DNA of 64,000 nucleotides, taken from Sanguinoderma infundibulare. Taxonomy: Eukaryota > Basidiomycota > Agaricomycetes > Polyporales > Polyporaceae. The position numbers and the translations under genes were made by a program. Below the pieces are notes generated by a model. It was not told the DNA's origin. It did not search any database and was given only the letters and a program-made list of their open reading frames with translations. This document shows positions 49,517 to 61,362 of the stretch, in pieces (position 1 is the first letter of the stretch; each line of letters begins with the position of its first letter). The stretch lies in contig JAVLRN010000001.1 of the NCBI GenBank assembly GCA_032821775.1, positions 2,542,001-2,606,000 on the forward strand, written 5' to 3'.

Positions 49517-49724
49517 GGTGGGGGAGGGCAAGAGGACGGTGTGGTGGTGGAAGAGACGCGTTCGACGCGTGAGGAGGAAAGGGCGAAGCGAGGAGGACGC
49601 GGTTTGCGGGCCAATTGTGGCCAGTCAGAACAAGGGCACGTGGTGCATGGTCCGAGTTGCCATGAAGGGTAACAACGGTCCCCGGCACTTGCACTTAACC
49701 CCATCCCTTACTCCCATCTCCTGC
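49517..49724. promoter_or_regulatory. compact divergent promoter, mit1-like / SEC8
   Basis: Only 208 bp separate the two start codons, so 5' UTRs and core promoters of both genes must share this space. Sequence is GC-rich with no obvious TATA box. Confidence 0.6.
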
Positions 49725-52700
49725 ATGTCTCGAATACCTGCATATCCTCCCGACCCTGCCAGGCGTGCTCGCTCTCCCAGCGCAAGCGAGAATGGCGCTA
49801 CGACAAGGCCGCTCCAGATCAACCGCCGTCCCACAACTCCAAGCGGCTCCGTGGCATCCGCCGCCGGTTCGCCTCGCGGACCAACGAGACCTACCCGATC
49901 CGGCCTGAGAAGCAGGCAGGTCTCCGAAATCTCCGTAACCGACCGCTCTTCAATGGATTCGCATGCGACCCGAGATTCAAGAGACCCGTACGACCCACGC
50001 TTACCGGACGGCCCCCAGCCCTCGAGACTACGAATTATCCCTATGAACGGCTCCGACCAGCCGAACGGCCGCACACGAACACCTGCTGCCCCCCTACCTG
50101 CCAACCTGTCGCCTACATCTCTCGCCGCGGTAGCGGCTTTCCAAAGCTTCGGCCGGAGGAGGGGCCTGTCGAATGACGATGTGCTGGATGCCGAGTACGA
50201 GGAACAAAGGCGGAGGGAGATCGAGCTCCAGAAGGCTCGTCAGATGAGGATCAAGGAGAAGGTCCCTGGCCGGCGGACAACAGGGAAGGCGAAGGCGGGC
50301 GACATTGATGGTAAGTCCTCCTAGCTCATGAGACGACCACAGTGCGGTCCGTGTATGGGTGGGCCGACGGAGTATAGGGAGCGTTTGTGCTCAACGTTCG
50401 CTCCAGCTGTCCTAGATGAGATCCAGGACGAATGGGCCGTGGTCATCGATCCCGATGTAAGTCGCAGCCCGTAGACTTTCAATATATGACTAGAATGACT
50501 TGAGCAGTTCAATCCGGTCGACCTTGCATTGCAACTGCTAGACGACACTTCCCTAGGGAAAGACATTGATTCTTTTCGGAGGACGAAGGATATACTCTCA
50601 CGAGCAATGAAGGGTTCTGTCGATCGTACGTGATACCACTAGACCTCGGTGCGTTAGACCGTTGATCTTTTGTCACTGCAGAGCATTACCAGGCGTTTAA
50701 TGCCGCTCTTCCTCACCACGCATCTTTGCTCAACCATCTTGACGCCACGCAAACGCAAATCAAGGAGGCCCGTAGTGCGTTGCAAGAAGCGAAGGAGACG
50801 CTAGGAAGCAAGCGTGCAGACCTGGTCCAATTGTGGGGAAGAAACCAGACAGTTGAGGAGATGATGCGCATTCTCGACCAAATGTTCGTGGTTCCATGCT
50901 CACAGGACCATCATTCCATGGGATTAACAGCCTTGTAGTGAGCGTCTGAAGTCCGTCCCGGATGCCCTCGAGAGCCTCATCCTTGAGAAGCGTCTGTTGC
51001 AGGCAGCGGCTCTCTTGGTCCGCAGTTTGAAGCTGATCAACAAACCCGACATGCAGGAGATAGGTGCGGTATCAGATCTTCGAAGCTATCTGGTTGGCCA
51101 AGAGACGGTATGTACCTATGACCGTTCGTCCATGCTGTGATTGATATCTCAATCCGTGGATACCTTAGACATTACGAGAAATCCTCGTCGATGAGCTTCA
51201 TAGCCACCTATACCTCAAGTCCTTTTGGTGCGAATCCAGATGGGCCGTGTATTCTCCCAACCAACAAGAATGTATGTGACACAAGCATTCATCTACTGCA
51301 CACGTCTAACTACTTGACAGTCTCTGGATTAGAGGATCAAGACAACGGTACGACCACCGAATCAACTAGGCGATTATCGGTATTCTCTACCATATCGCCC
51401 ACGACACCTCGATCATCACGGTTGGGCAGATATCTTGACGATCTTGCATTGCGTCCAAACGACCCACCATTCGATGTGAACGACACAGGATACCGAAAAA
51501 GTTTATCCGGCGGTCTGTCGGGGCTTGGTTCGACATCCTCGCTGTCCGGTCTGGCGTCGACGTCGAATGCTCAGCCCCGCAATCCTGAGGCAGATTCTTT
51601 TGCGTACATCGAAACGCTTCTAGAGTCTCTAGCCATCTTGGGCAAGCTTGGCACCGGCTTGGACATTGTCGCACAGAAGGTACCTGGAGAAATCTTTTCC
51701 CTCGTCGAAGCGACCGTAGAGGAAGTATCCGAGCGTGCCGAGTATGGTCGTCGAGGTTCGGTCATCGGAATGATTGATGCGACCACTGGACGACTAGCAG
51801 ACCTTTCCTTCTTATCGGCGCCTACAATTGCTGCCAGCACTTTGGGTATTGCTGGAGTGGCCGTGGCTACCGCAGTGCAGGGATCGACCATGCATGCACG
51901 ACGCGCTATCATGGACGCTACCACTTTGCGACTGACAGCTTTGGAGTCCTCCACCAAAGTCTTAGATCAGGAGATTTTGAAAGACATGTTCTGGACATTG
52001 TACTCCAAACTCATCGCAGTTAGCGAAGGCCTGCGTGTCGTGTATGAGGTTGCCAACCGCATCGGCTCTGTACGTCTTTCAGCACGGCATCGATTACGTT
52101 GAGTGCATCTCTAATCTCATCATTGTGCAGCGGAAGGATTACAAGGATTCATCCGGCACGAAGCCTGGAGCATTGTTTCCTTTGGAGGAAGTCTGGGCTC
52201 CCATACAGGCGGAGGTGAATCCCCCGCAACCGATTTACTGGGTTTCTGCTAATGTAGTCGCAGGTCAGGACACTGCTCCGCGACTACATCACCGACGAAG
52301 AGCAAGGGGCGGTCTCCGGCCGCAATCCAGTCTCATCCATCAACGAGATTCTCCGCGAGGGTCGTTTCAACCGAGACAAGGGAAAGGTGTGTTCGGTGTA
52401 TACTATGTCGGTCCCTAATATGTCTTAACGCCTGCTATCAGCCTATCTTCCGATTCGCGGATACAGACGCAAAGATTGCCACGAAAACCTTGCGTCAACA
52501 CGAAGACGAGCTTACTCGCGTACTCAGGGATACCGTCCCGGGTCTCGTGCAAGGGTCGGAGAGCGCAGTTCAGGCAACACTGGCAGCTGTCGGGACAGAC
52601 GACCGTTTGATGGGCACGAGCCAACATCATCGACTATTGGTCCATCCAAACGCGTTTCACGTCAGCGTGCTCTTCCACCCCACGCTTGCCTTCCTCGATC

Positions 52701-54490
52701 GTATATCCGACATCCTACCTGCGGGTCTGGAAACTGCGAGAGCTTCGAGCGCTGTATTGGATGAGTTTGTACTAAGAGTGTACTTGCCCCAACTCGAGGA
52801 TAAGGTTTCCACTCTGTTCCACCAAACAGTCACCAGTACGTCGAACACCACCAGCATGAAGGTTACCACTCATTGCCACGCTTAGGCCCAGATGCCTTTG
52901 AACCAGAACCTGCTTCGCTAGCATTGTCTTCGAAGCCTCTTGTGAAGGTAAGTCCAAATCCTGCATGAGATGTCCGGCTGTCCTTAAGAGTCGTCTCCAG
53001 GGAAGCGTGCAACTCATGGCCCTCATCAACTCGCTTTGTGCGATGCTGCGAACGACGCCTTTCCACCGCGAGAACTACTCACGTCTCATCCTCACTGTCA
53101 TAGGCAAGTTCTACCAGCGGTGCAGCGACAGGTTCTCGAATTTGGTCACTGTGAAAGGCGAAACGTCTTCAACCGACGATGACGGCTTCATCGCGCTCGC
53201 TGCGCAGTGGGCTCAGAAGGCCGAATTGGGTCCTTGTTTGACTGAACTCTTCAAGACGCTCTCTGGAGACCCGACCACTGCACAGAAGACGCGGCTATGC
53301 AGACAGGAGACTCACCTGGAGAACAGTTTGCTGGGGGAGGGCGCTGTCAGCAAGGAAGATCTCATCGTGTCCGTCCGCAACGTCTCCGCTCTTGCGAGCT
53401 TGTACCACAGCGTCGTACGTGGGCGGTCATGTTATTTCCGTCGCGTTATCTGACGGCTTTAATCCGCTAGACGTGGTTTGCTGCTCAACTGAATTCCCTC
53501 AAGGCGTCGCCAGAAAGCGTGCTTCCGACTACATCACCACAACACCTCGAACCTCCCAGTGCTTTGTCACCGACAACACCGTACCTCCCCACGATTGGCC
53601 CTGTCCTAGCGAACGAACCGTTGACCCTTCCGCTGTCCTCTGCTATGGCCATGTGAGTACTGAAGTTTGTGAGCGTCGCGCGATCTCATACCTTCGTTAG
53701 GCGATTCCAAGCGCTGCACATGACATATGTGCAGCTAGCGGAACTCATTATCTATACGATCCGCATCGACATCAGATGCCGTGTTATCCACCACCTCGAT
53801 CTTGCACTCAGACATGTAAGCTTGCGTTGTGCCCCGTCTGTTCATGCCCCTCACGTTGTTATCGTCAGGGTATCTATCGCATCGAACGAGAAGCGGGCGA
53901 GCCGGACCCTCACGTCGTTGATTTGAACACCGAACTTGGCAACCTCGAAGCATGCCTCACATCGACATTACCAGATGTCGAGCGAAAGTGAATATTTGCA
54001 TAGTGTTTGGTATGCTCGTATTGACTATCACGTCTAGGTTTGCGTTCGAGGGCATGGGTCACCTCATGCAGCATCTTCTCATCACCAACGCTCGCTACAT
54101 CCAAGCGGCCAACGTCTACGGTATCAAGAAGATGAACAGAAATATGCTGGCACTGCAGCAGAACATCAAGACGATCACGGATGATAGCGACAGCACGCAG
54201 TTCGAGCGGGCAAAGCGCTACTACTCGCTGTTCTTGCTTTCACCACCAGTAGGCCGATGCCCGCTTATCCCTTCCGCGCTGGCACTGACAGGGGTCTGCA
54301 GGAGCTGTTGGACACAGTTCGACAAAGGCAAGAATTCACTTTCGACGAATACAAGGCCATCCTCGACCTCCAATGCGGCGTTCAGCCCAGCCCCGCTGGC
54401 GGCGCAGCTCAGGCAGCTGACCGTAACTACAACATGTACCTCATCGACTTGCACGGACTAGAGCTCGAAAACAACGCGGATGGAAGCTGA
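49725..54490 (+). CDS. SEC8: exocyst complex subunit Sec8
   Basis: Seventeen exons (49725-50310, 50407-50456, 50508-50625, 50682-50883, 50939-51107, 51169-51271, 51321-52069, 52131-52214, 52264-52386, 52442-52835, 52886-52947, 53001-53414, 53471-53652, 53701-53815, 53869-53987, 54038-54248, 54302-54490) give 1289 residues. After a disordered, basic N-terminus of about 150 residues come Sec8 blocks: LDEIQDEWAVVIDPDFNPVD, a coiled coil with HYQAFNAALPHHASLLNHL, IERLKSVPDALESLILEKR, and the C-terminal FERAKRYYSLF with ELLDTVRQRQEFTFDEYKA. Sec8 is a core rod of the exocyst, which tethers secretory vesicles at growth sites. It shares a 208-bp divergent promoter with the Mit1-like gene. All introns are GT-AG. 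Confidence 0.93.
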
Positions 54491-54640
54491 TGATCTTGGG
54501 ATAGACACTATGGCGGCGGCGATGCTTCAGGGACGGTCGTTTGTTGAAGTATTTATGCAATTCTTTCTCGTATTTTTGTTGGATACTGCGCTGTACATCT
54601 GAACGAGTACCTCAACCCCGCTTGCTCTTCTATTTCCCTC

Positions 54641-55863
54641 CTACTTCTCCTGTGCACGTGCTAGCCATGCAAGGTCCGTCTCGTCGGCAATGGACTGGAT
54701 GGGTCCGTTGCGGGTGCCTGCGTTGGGCGACAGGGTTACTTGGTACCGCCCGGGAAGGCCGAGAACGCCTAATGTGACGTGATTATTGTCTGATCGAGGA
54801 GGTTGAATGGCCGTTTCGACTCGGGGAGGAAGCGTGTAGGTGAGGACAGGGATCCGGGTCAACGTTTCCTGGAAGCGACGTCGCAAGAACCTGCGGGGGA
54901 GATGCGATCGAATTGTCGGTGGAAGGACTTGTCTCGTATCATCTCCGTCGCCTGTGGAGCTGACCTCGAGACGGGCTACTGCCGGGGGCGAAGCTAGAGC
55001 TTCGAGCTCCTCGAAAACTCCGGCGCCCTGAAGCCCCATGCCTCGGGCACCTGCACGTTCTAGGGCAGCTTCGTCGGTTTGGACTGTCGGCTGGTTGGTG
55101 GTATCTGCCGCACGTTGCTTAAGCGTGACCTGCAACGGGAACAGCGTCTTGTCTAGTTGGTGCTTGAAGAATTTCCATCTAGCGTTGGCTTCTCTGCGTT
55201 TGCTGAACGGGCCGAGTATTTGCGACTCGGGCGATTGGGGGTCAAGCCGTTTCTCAGGTATGGCAGGTGGCAGAAGGGTCGAAGATGGATCGATCGCCTT
55301 CTTGCGAGAGATGCCCGAAAATACGAGCGCCTTCAGCTCAGAGGACCAGACGGGAGGACGGGAGGACTCGACGGAGCGAATGATTCGAGGAGGTGGCTCG
55401 GATCCCGGCTCTGTACGGAGAGGCTGCGGTAGACCATGGAATCAGTGAAGTTCAGCATGAGGAGGGAACGGCTCACCTGCAAAAGCTCCCACTTCAGGCG
55501 TCCCCCCCTGCCATAAGCCGTTTCCATGATGTGTTTGAAGGCGTCGACGTGCCCATAGTTTGCCCGCTGTAGCCTCCGCAAGTCCTGCTCGATATCAATA
55601 GTTGTCAGATGCCGAGGTCATGGGATGCTTACCGCTCGGACACGTTTGATCCTACTGGCTTGGACGCTTTCAATCTCGGCGTTGAAGATGCCACGGACGT
55701 CGTCGCCAACCTTCAGCCGGAAGAATTGTCTATATAAGTGCTGGTGAGCTTCGTGACGACACGTATTGCTCCGGGCTTACCGAAGATATTCAATTGGAAG
55801 CCGTCTGATTTCCCGAAGGGCGGATCTGTAGAGAGAAAATACGGCTTTCACGTCGCCATGCAT
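54641..55863 (-). CDS. LYR-motif (Complex1_LYR-type) protein with long C-terminal extension
   Basis: Four exons (55863-55781, 55729-55633, 55584-55477, 55423-54641) give 356 residues. The N-terminal 95 residues fit a LYR domain: AVFSLYRSALREIRRLP, then EYLRQFFRLKVGDDVRGIF and RRLQRANYGHVDAFKHIMETAYG, with the expected basic and aromatic positions. Small LYR proteins act in mitochondria with acyl carrier protein, in iron-sulfur cluster assembly, respiratory complexes or mitoribosomes. Most are about 80-150 residues, so the 260-residue Pro/Arg-rich extension is unusual. It includes KRREANARWKFFKHQLDK and RRFLRRRFQETLTRIPVLTY. A fungal mitoribosome or assembly role is possible. The specific ortholog is not recognised. 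Confidence 0.75.
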
Positions 55864-56461
55864 GCGATCCTGCGAGTGTTCGATTCCGGGGCCTGTTCTG
55901 GTCGTGATCGTCGTCGGCAACAACTGCTTTTCTTCGTGACGTTACTGGGCGCCTCTTGTAAAACATCCGCAGCGCAGTCCCTCGCGGGCGCTCACAGGAC
56001 CACCTCCCTGGCACTCCGAACACGACACTAAACTGGTGACTATCTTGAAGAACCAACGTTTTACCTCGGAATATGTCTGATATGTATAGCTTTTGGCCAT
56101 ATGCGGCTGCGTTCAGCCAAAAAATAGCCATGTGGACCTCGAATTCGACGGACTGTCGAAGGATACGAAGAGACTCCTTGCGCACGAGGACACTGCTCAG
56201 GGATCTCGTTCTCGTCTCCGCTTCGAAAACCTATTATTGGTGTCCTAAGCTCACTCACAGCTTTCCTACTTAGCGGCCCCTCGAGACCGATCCCCTTCAA
56301 CGTGGTCTCGGATAAACCCTTTCACGGCACCATGGTTCCTTACCCGTAGATTGTCCGCACTGCGGTTTCTGTGAACGGTACGAGAAGACGCCTGTCTATA
56401 TAACCACGCAACGACCTGTAGAGATGATCGTTGTCCGCCTCGTTGACTTGGAAGCCCTGAC
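55864..56461. promoter_or_regulatory. divergent promoter region, LYR gene / GH5 cellulase gene
   Basis: There are 598 bp between divergent starts. The GH5 side has a clear TATA box (separate entry). The overlapping minus-strand frame at 55790-56185 is a shadow that also covers the LYR first exon. Confidence 0.55.
56397..56403 (+). promoter_or_regulatory. TATA box of the GH5 gene
   Basis: TATATAA lies 59 nt before the start codon at 56462. That is a typical distance for an inducible fungal secreted-enzyme gene with a short 5' UTR. Confidence 0.65.
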
Positions 56462-58269
56462 ATGAAGTACGCAGCAGCTCTTCTCGCGGCGGCATCCGTC
56501 GTCTACGCCCAGCAGACCGTAAGCAATGGCCGTTGTTTCGTCATATGTAATCGACACACTCACGAGCCTTACGTATCAGGAATGGCAGCAGTGCGGTGGC
56601 ATCGGTTGGAGTAGGCTTCCGCATTGCATTGCCCTCTTGTGATCTTATTTACCGTTCCCCCCTGCAGCCGGTGCGACCACATGTGTATCCGGAACGGTTT
56701 GCACCACACTTAACAGCTGTGCGTACGACTTTTTTTCATTTAAAGTTGTGTTTGCGTTTACATTGTATGTAGACTACTCTCAATGCACCCCTGGCACCGC
56801 AACCTCGGCCCCTTCTCCCACCCCGTCTAGCGGCATTCCGCGCCTGGGTGGCGTCAACACGGCTGGTTACGATTTCAGCGTTGTGAGCATGTGGTCCAAT
56901 TATGCGAAGATGGCTCTCAATTATTCACACCCGCCCGATAGGCTACTGACGGCAGCTTCAACGGCACTGGCGTGTCCCCGCCCCCGGCCCAGTTCGTCCA
57001 CTTTGCCGGCGAGGGGGCCAACCTCTTCCGCATTCGTGAGTCTTATAAAGTTCTCGCAGGTGCTTTGAGTGGCTGAGCCGAATGTTTCCTTCTAGCTTTT
57101 GGTGCGCGTTGTCGCCGATATATCCCTTTGGCCTTACATTGATGTTTACGCCTCTTCAGCCTGGCAGCTCATGACACCAGAGCTTGGTGGTTCAATCAAC
57201 GAGACATGGTTTAGCAATTTCTATGATGTCACTGTACAGGCAGCCCTTTCTTCCAGTCCGAACACCTATGTAATCGTTGATTTGGTATGTTTGGTGATTT
57301 CCACTCGAGTTTTCTGGATACTGACAGGAAGCAGCACAACTACGCACGCTGGAACGGCCAGATAATCGCACAGGGCGGTCCCACCAACGACCAATTCGCC
57401 TCGGTCTGGACTCAGCTCGCACAGAAGTATGGCTCCAATGAGCGCATTATCTTGTAAGTCGCATATTGCATATCCATCTGCATCACAACCTTATTCCTAC
57501 GAAAGCGGTATCATGAACGAGCCCCACGACATCCCCGACGTGGCCACCTGGGTCGATTCTGTCCAGTTTGTCGTCAACGTCGTCCGCAGCGCTGGTTCGA
57601 AGAATTTCCTCCTCCTGCCTGGTTCCAGTTGGGCCTCTGCTCAGGCTTTCCCCACCGAAGCCGGCCCTCTCCTTGTCAAAGTCACTGACCCTCTCGGTGA
57701 TACGAGCAAGCTGATCTTCGACGGTACGATCCACCGCCGCTGCTTTGTCGAGACATGCGCTAAACAGAGCTTCAGTCCACAAGTACCTCGACAGCGACAA
57801 CAGTGGGACTCACCCCGACTGCACCACTGTAAGCCAGTCCCGCAAAGTCCGATTTCCGCAATTCTAACGAATGCCTCTAGGACAACGTCGATGTCCTCAC
57901 CACTCTTGTAAGCTTCCTCCAGTCCAACGGCAACCGCCAGGCTATCCTCTCCGAGACCGGAGGAGGCAACACCGCTAGCTGCGAGACTCTGTAAGTGCTT
58001 ACGATTTTAATGTCATGGTATGCAAAGCCTGACGTTGCAACCTAGCCTCAACAACGAGCTCTCATTCGTCAAAAGCAGCTTCCCCACCCTTGTCGGTTTC
58101 TCCGTCTGGGCTGCAGGTGCCTTTGACACCACCTATGTGCTGACAGTGACACCATTCGCCAACGGTACTGACCAGGCCCTCTGGGTCGATGCTGGTAAGT
58201 GAAGATAGATGCTTTTGTTTCTCGTTTATTGATTCCTCCTGTGTGACAGTCAAACCCAATCTCCCCTGA
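56462..58269 (+). CDS. secreted GH5 endo-beta-1,4-glucanase with N-terminal CBM1
   Basis: Thirteen exons (56462-56518, 56580-56610, 56668-56718, 56773-56882, 56942-57035, a 6-nt exon 57096-57101, 57160-57284, 57335-57453, 57506-57723, 57776-57828, 57881-57990, 58046-58194, 58250-58269) give 380 residues. A signal peptide (1-16) is followed by a fungal cellulose-binding CBM1 (EWQQCGGIGWTGATTC, then YYSQC; four Cys). A short Pro/Ser/Thr linker leads to the GH5 barrel. The barrel shows GVNTAGYDFSV, FRIPFAWQLM, VIVDLHNYARW, the acid/base Glu in IFGIMNEPHD and the nucleophile Glu in ILSETGGG. This fits subfamily 5 endoglucanases that cut internal bonds of cellulose. Reading F-A of the RIPFAWQ motif requires the 6-nt exon. 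A TATA box lies upstream. Confidence 0.92.
57096..57101 (+). other. 6-nt microexon in the GH5 gene
   Basis: Six nucleotides (CTTTTG) lie between acceptor CTTCTAG and donor GTGCGC. They complete P, give F and start A of the conserved RIPFAWQ motif. Flanking introns are 60 and 58 nt. Skipping keeps the frame and gives RIPWQ, lacking F-A. Confidence 0.82.
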
Positions 58270-58575
58270 ATTCGCTTTCGGAGTGCATTTTTGGCCTGTA
58301 AAACACTATAAAACATATTTCACACATGTAACATTGGATAAGGTTGTAGATGGTGTTTTTTTATCGATGTTGTCCATTGTTCGTCCGTGATGTTCGAATC
58401 TGCAAAGTGGTGTGCATCAGCACGATACCTGCCTAATGTAGAAGCACACTCGATCGGAAGATCTGACATCATCTCCGAGCGCCTGCGAGACTTTGCAGTT
58501 GAGCTGCTCGTCTGCGACGCCTTTTTCTTCCTTCAGCCTCCGCCACGCTCCTTGCCAGTGTATCACGCCGCCACT
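58270..58575. other. intergenic region, 306 bp
   Basis: This contains the GH5 3' end (AT-rich, with repeated TAAAAC-like sequence near 58297-58315 that may include polyadenylation signals) and the LSG1 promoter. No gene is seen. Confidence 0.45.
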
Positions 58576-61073
58576 ATGGTGAGGATTTTTCCGATTTTAT
58601 TTTCTGTTGCCGTAACTGAGTGGAGGAGGTGCGGTAGCCTCCAAAAGGTCGTAATCCCAATCCAAGCGGCTTGGGCCGCGCGATCATAAATAAGAAGGCG
58701 AAGGATGCTCGAATTGCGCATGAGACGGGCATAGTGAGTCAGTTGGCCTTAGAAGATAGCATCCGTACTAAGTAGGATGATTCGCTTGCAGTATACCACC
58801 GATCCTGAATCCACCCGCCTGCAATCAATCACGCAAGAGAGGGATTTAGACGAGTTCTTGAATACCGCAACCCTCGCGGGAAAGGACTTCACCGCAGGTA
58901 TGTGTCTATCCCAGTGCCTTCTCCTCATTCGCTGTTCTTGATTATCGTGCTTGTTAGAACGACGCAACGTAAAGATCATTGCCGCCTCGGCCAATGCGCA
59001 ACAGAATCCGTATCTGCTGTCGGAAGAAGAGGAAAGGACTACACTTCGGAAACAAAGCGAGAACAAGCAGCGCTTGCGCGTTCCCCGTAGACCCCCATGG
59101 ACAAAGAAGATGACGACGGCGCAGCTGGACAGGCAGGAGAAGGATGCGTTCCTAGATTGGCGGAGGGGTCTTGCCGAGTACGTCCTGTTTGCATCCTTTC
59201 CTGCGATCCCTTGAGTCGACTTCCAACATGTTCCCAAAAGGCTACAAGATCGAGACAAGTTCCTTCTTACACCATTTGAGCGCAACATTGAGGTCTGGAG
59301 ACAACTCTGGCGTGTACTGGAACGATCCCATCTCGTCGTGCAGATTGTCGATGCACGGAATCCCCTTCGCTTCCGATGCGAGGACCTGGAGGCATATGTG
59401 CAGGACGTGGAAGGTGCTGAGGGAGAGGCGGGTACGGGCAAGGGGAAGCGGAAAACACTGCTTCTGATCAACAAAGCAGACCTTTTGACCTCGAAACAAA
59501 GGTCTGTGCTTGTATCTCATGTTGCACCAACATGTTCTAATAGTTGGGCTTGTAGGAAGCTATGGGCGGACTACTTCGACGAGCAAAATGTGAAGTATGC
59601 CTTCTTCTCTGCTGCCAACGCTGCTGCGATACAAGAAGCCAGACGAGAAGCGGCTGCGGCTGCGGCTGCGGCCCAACGGCAAGAGCAAGAGGTGCAGACG
59701 CAGGCAGATGCGGAAGCAAGGAGCAACGAGGATTCTTCGTCACAAGCTTCTCCACCACTCGCAGAGGATGTTCACGACGTTGAGGAAGGTGACGAGGAGG
59801 CGGACACTGATAGTGAAGGATCTGCGGAGTACTCACCTGAGGAGACGTCCTCGGATGAGGAAGACGAGTCCGACAGCGGTGGCACTTTCCTCCCTGTCGA
59901 GGACGGACCTGAGGCGTCGGATCCCAGGACGAAGGTCTTATCCGTGTTGGAATTAGAAGATCTGTTCCTTCACAGCGCGCCAGACTTGTCGAGTTCGTGT
60001 GATTTACTAGAATTCTTGTGCGAGTTACTGATGCTTCGTACAGCGTTCACGGACTCGTCAGGTGAGCAACCCACAAAACTTGTCGTTGGTCTCGTCGGGT
60101 ACCCCAACGTCGGAAAGTCGAGCACCATCAATGCACTTATCGGAGAGAAGAAGGTCAGCGTCTCGTCTACCCCGGGAAAGACGAAGCACTTCCAGACCAT
60201 CCACCTATCCCCGACGCTCGTTCTCTGTGATTGTCCTGGTTTGGTTTTTCCCCAGTTCGCCACCACGAAAGCGGATCTCGTATGCGACGGTGTTCTCCCT
60301 ATCGATCAAATGAGGGAATATACCGGACCTACGACGCTGGTCGTGAGGCGGATCGCGAAGGACGTATTGGAGGCTATCTACGGCTTGTCTATTCGGACCA
60401 AGAATATTGAGGAAGGCGGCGATGGGAAGATCACCGGTACTGATTTGCTTGTCGCATATGCTAGTATGTCTCTTTTGGGTTACCCCCTGTAAACCGTTGA
60501 CCTGACAGAACGCGTTTCTCCTCAGTCGCCCGAGGCTTCACCCGATCAGGACAGGGAAATCCTGACGAGGCCCGTGCGGCACGGTACATCTTGAAGGATT
60601 ACGTGAATGCGAAGCTGCTGTTCTGCCATCCACCACCGGGCGTCCCTGAAGACGATTTCAACGAGCAGACACGTCAAATTGCGTTACGTCGGGCCATTGG
60701 GAAGAAGCGTGCGCCAACAACGCGGGTTACCAAGAATGCAGACACCTTCGTGGCACCAGCTGCAACCGATGGCTCCGCGCCTACGACAAACTCTTCTCAC
60801 AAGAGCAATAGGTTGGATCAGGAGTTCTTCGCGAACGGGACGCTCTCGTCACGGCCGTACATACAAGGCGCGAGAGGACAGGGCCAGGAGTTCTCGAGGT
60901 CGAAGCTGTACCCGCACCAAAATATGGTCGCAGACGACGGTACTTCTCTGACTGGACGGCGGGCACGGATTGCCGCCGTTCTCGCGGCGGGTGGAGACGT
61001 CGCACCGGGGAAGAAGCACCACAAGAAGATGAAGCGGGTGAAGCAGAGGAGCGGGAAAGGTTACGATGACTGA
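58576..61073 (+). CDS. LSG1: large-subunit GTPase Lsg1 (circularly permuted)
   Basis: Seven exons (58576-58578, 58638-58733, 58792-58897, 58958-59177, 59241-59501, 59556-60463, 60526-61073) give 713 residues. Lsg1 releases the export adaptor Nmd3 from pre-60S subunits in the cytoplasm. Family marks: the N-terminal GLGRAIINKKAKDARIAHET; PFERNIEVWRQLWRVLERSH; the permuted GTPase order of G4 (LLINKADLL), then G1 (GYPNVGKSSTINALIG), TPGKTKHFQT and G3 (LCDCPGLVFPQF); and a basic C-terminus (KKHHKKMKRVKQRSGKGY). An acidic Glu/Ser/Asp insert of about 100 residues lies between G4 and G1. The start codon forms the whole coding part of exon 1, split from the next codon by an intron. That choice gives M-PPKGRNPNPSGLGR, as in the family. 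Confidence 0.93.
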
Positions 61074-61362
61074 ACGGCACTTGTCCCTCTGTATCGACTG
61101 ATGCGCTGTAGCCCTAGCCGGTCTTTCTCGTGTTGCATGTACTCTGTATTCGCGCCGCTCTGTCTTATCGACATCATCCTGGACCCTTCGTGCTCGGGAG
61201 CCGAACTTGTTCTTGTGCCACGTGATCACGGCGACTCCAAGGTTCTGCCATTCGCCCAGCTTGTCTCTTGACCCCATCCCACTTCTTCGGTCGTCGTCGT
61301 GTGTGTGCACATCTGACGGTACACGCACCCCATCTTCATCGAACGTGTCGCTCGTCTCAACA

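Noticed and set aside
55790..56185. 132-codon minus-strand frame upstream of the LYR gene
   Set aside because: It overlaps the first LYR exon in a different frame. The LYR model continues perfectly through conserved sequence from 55863.
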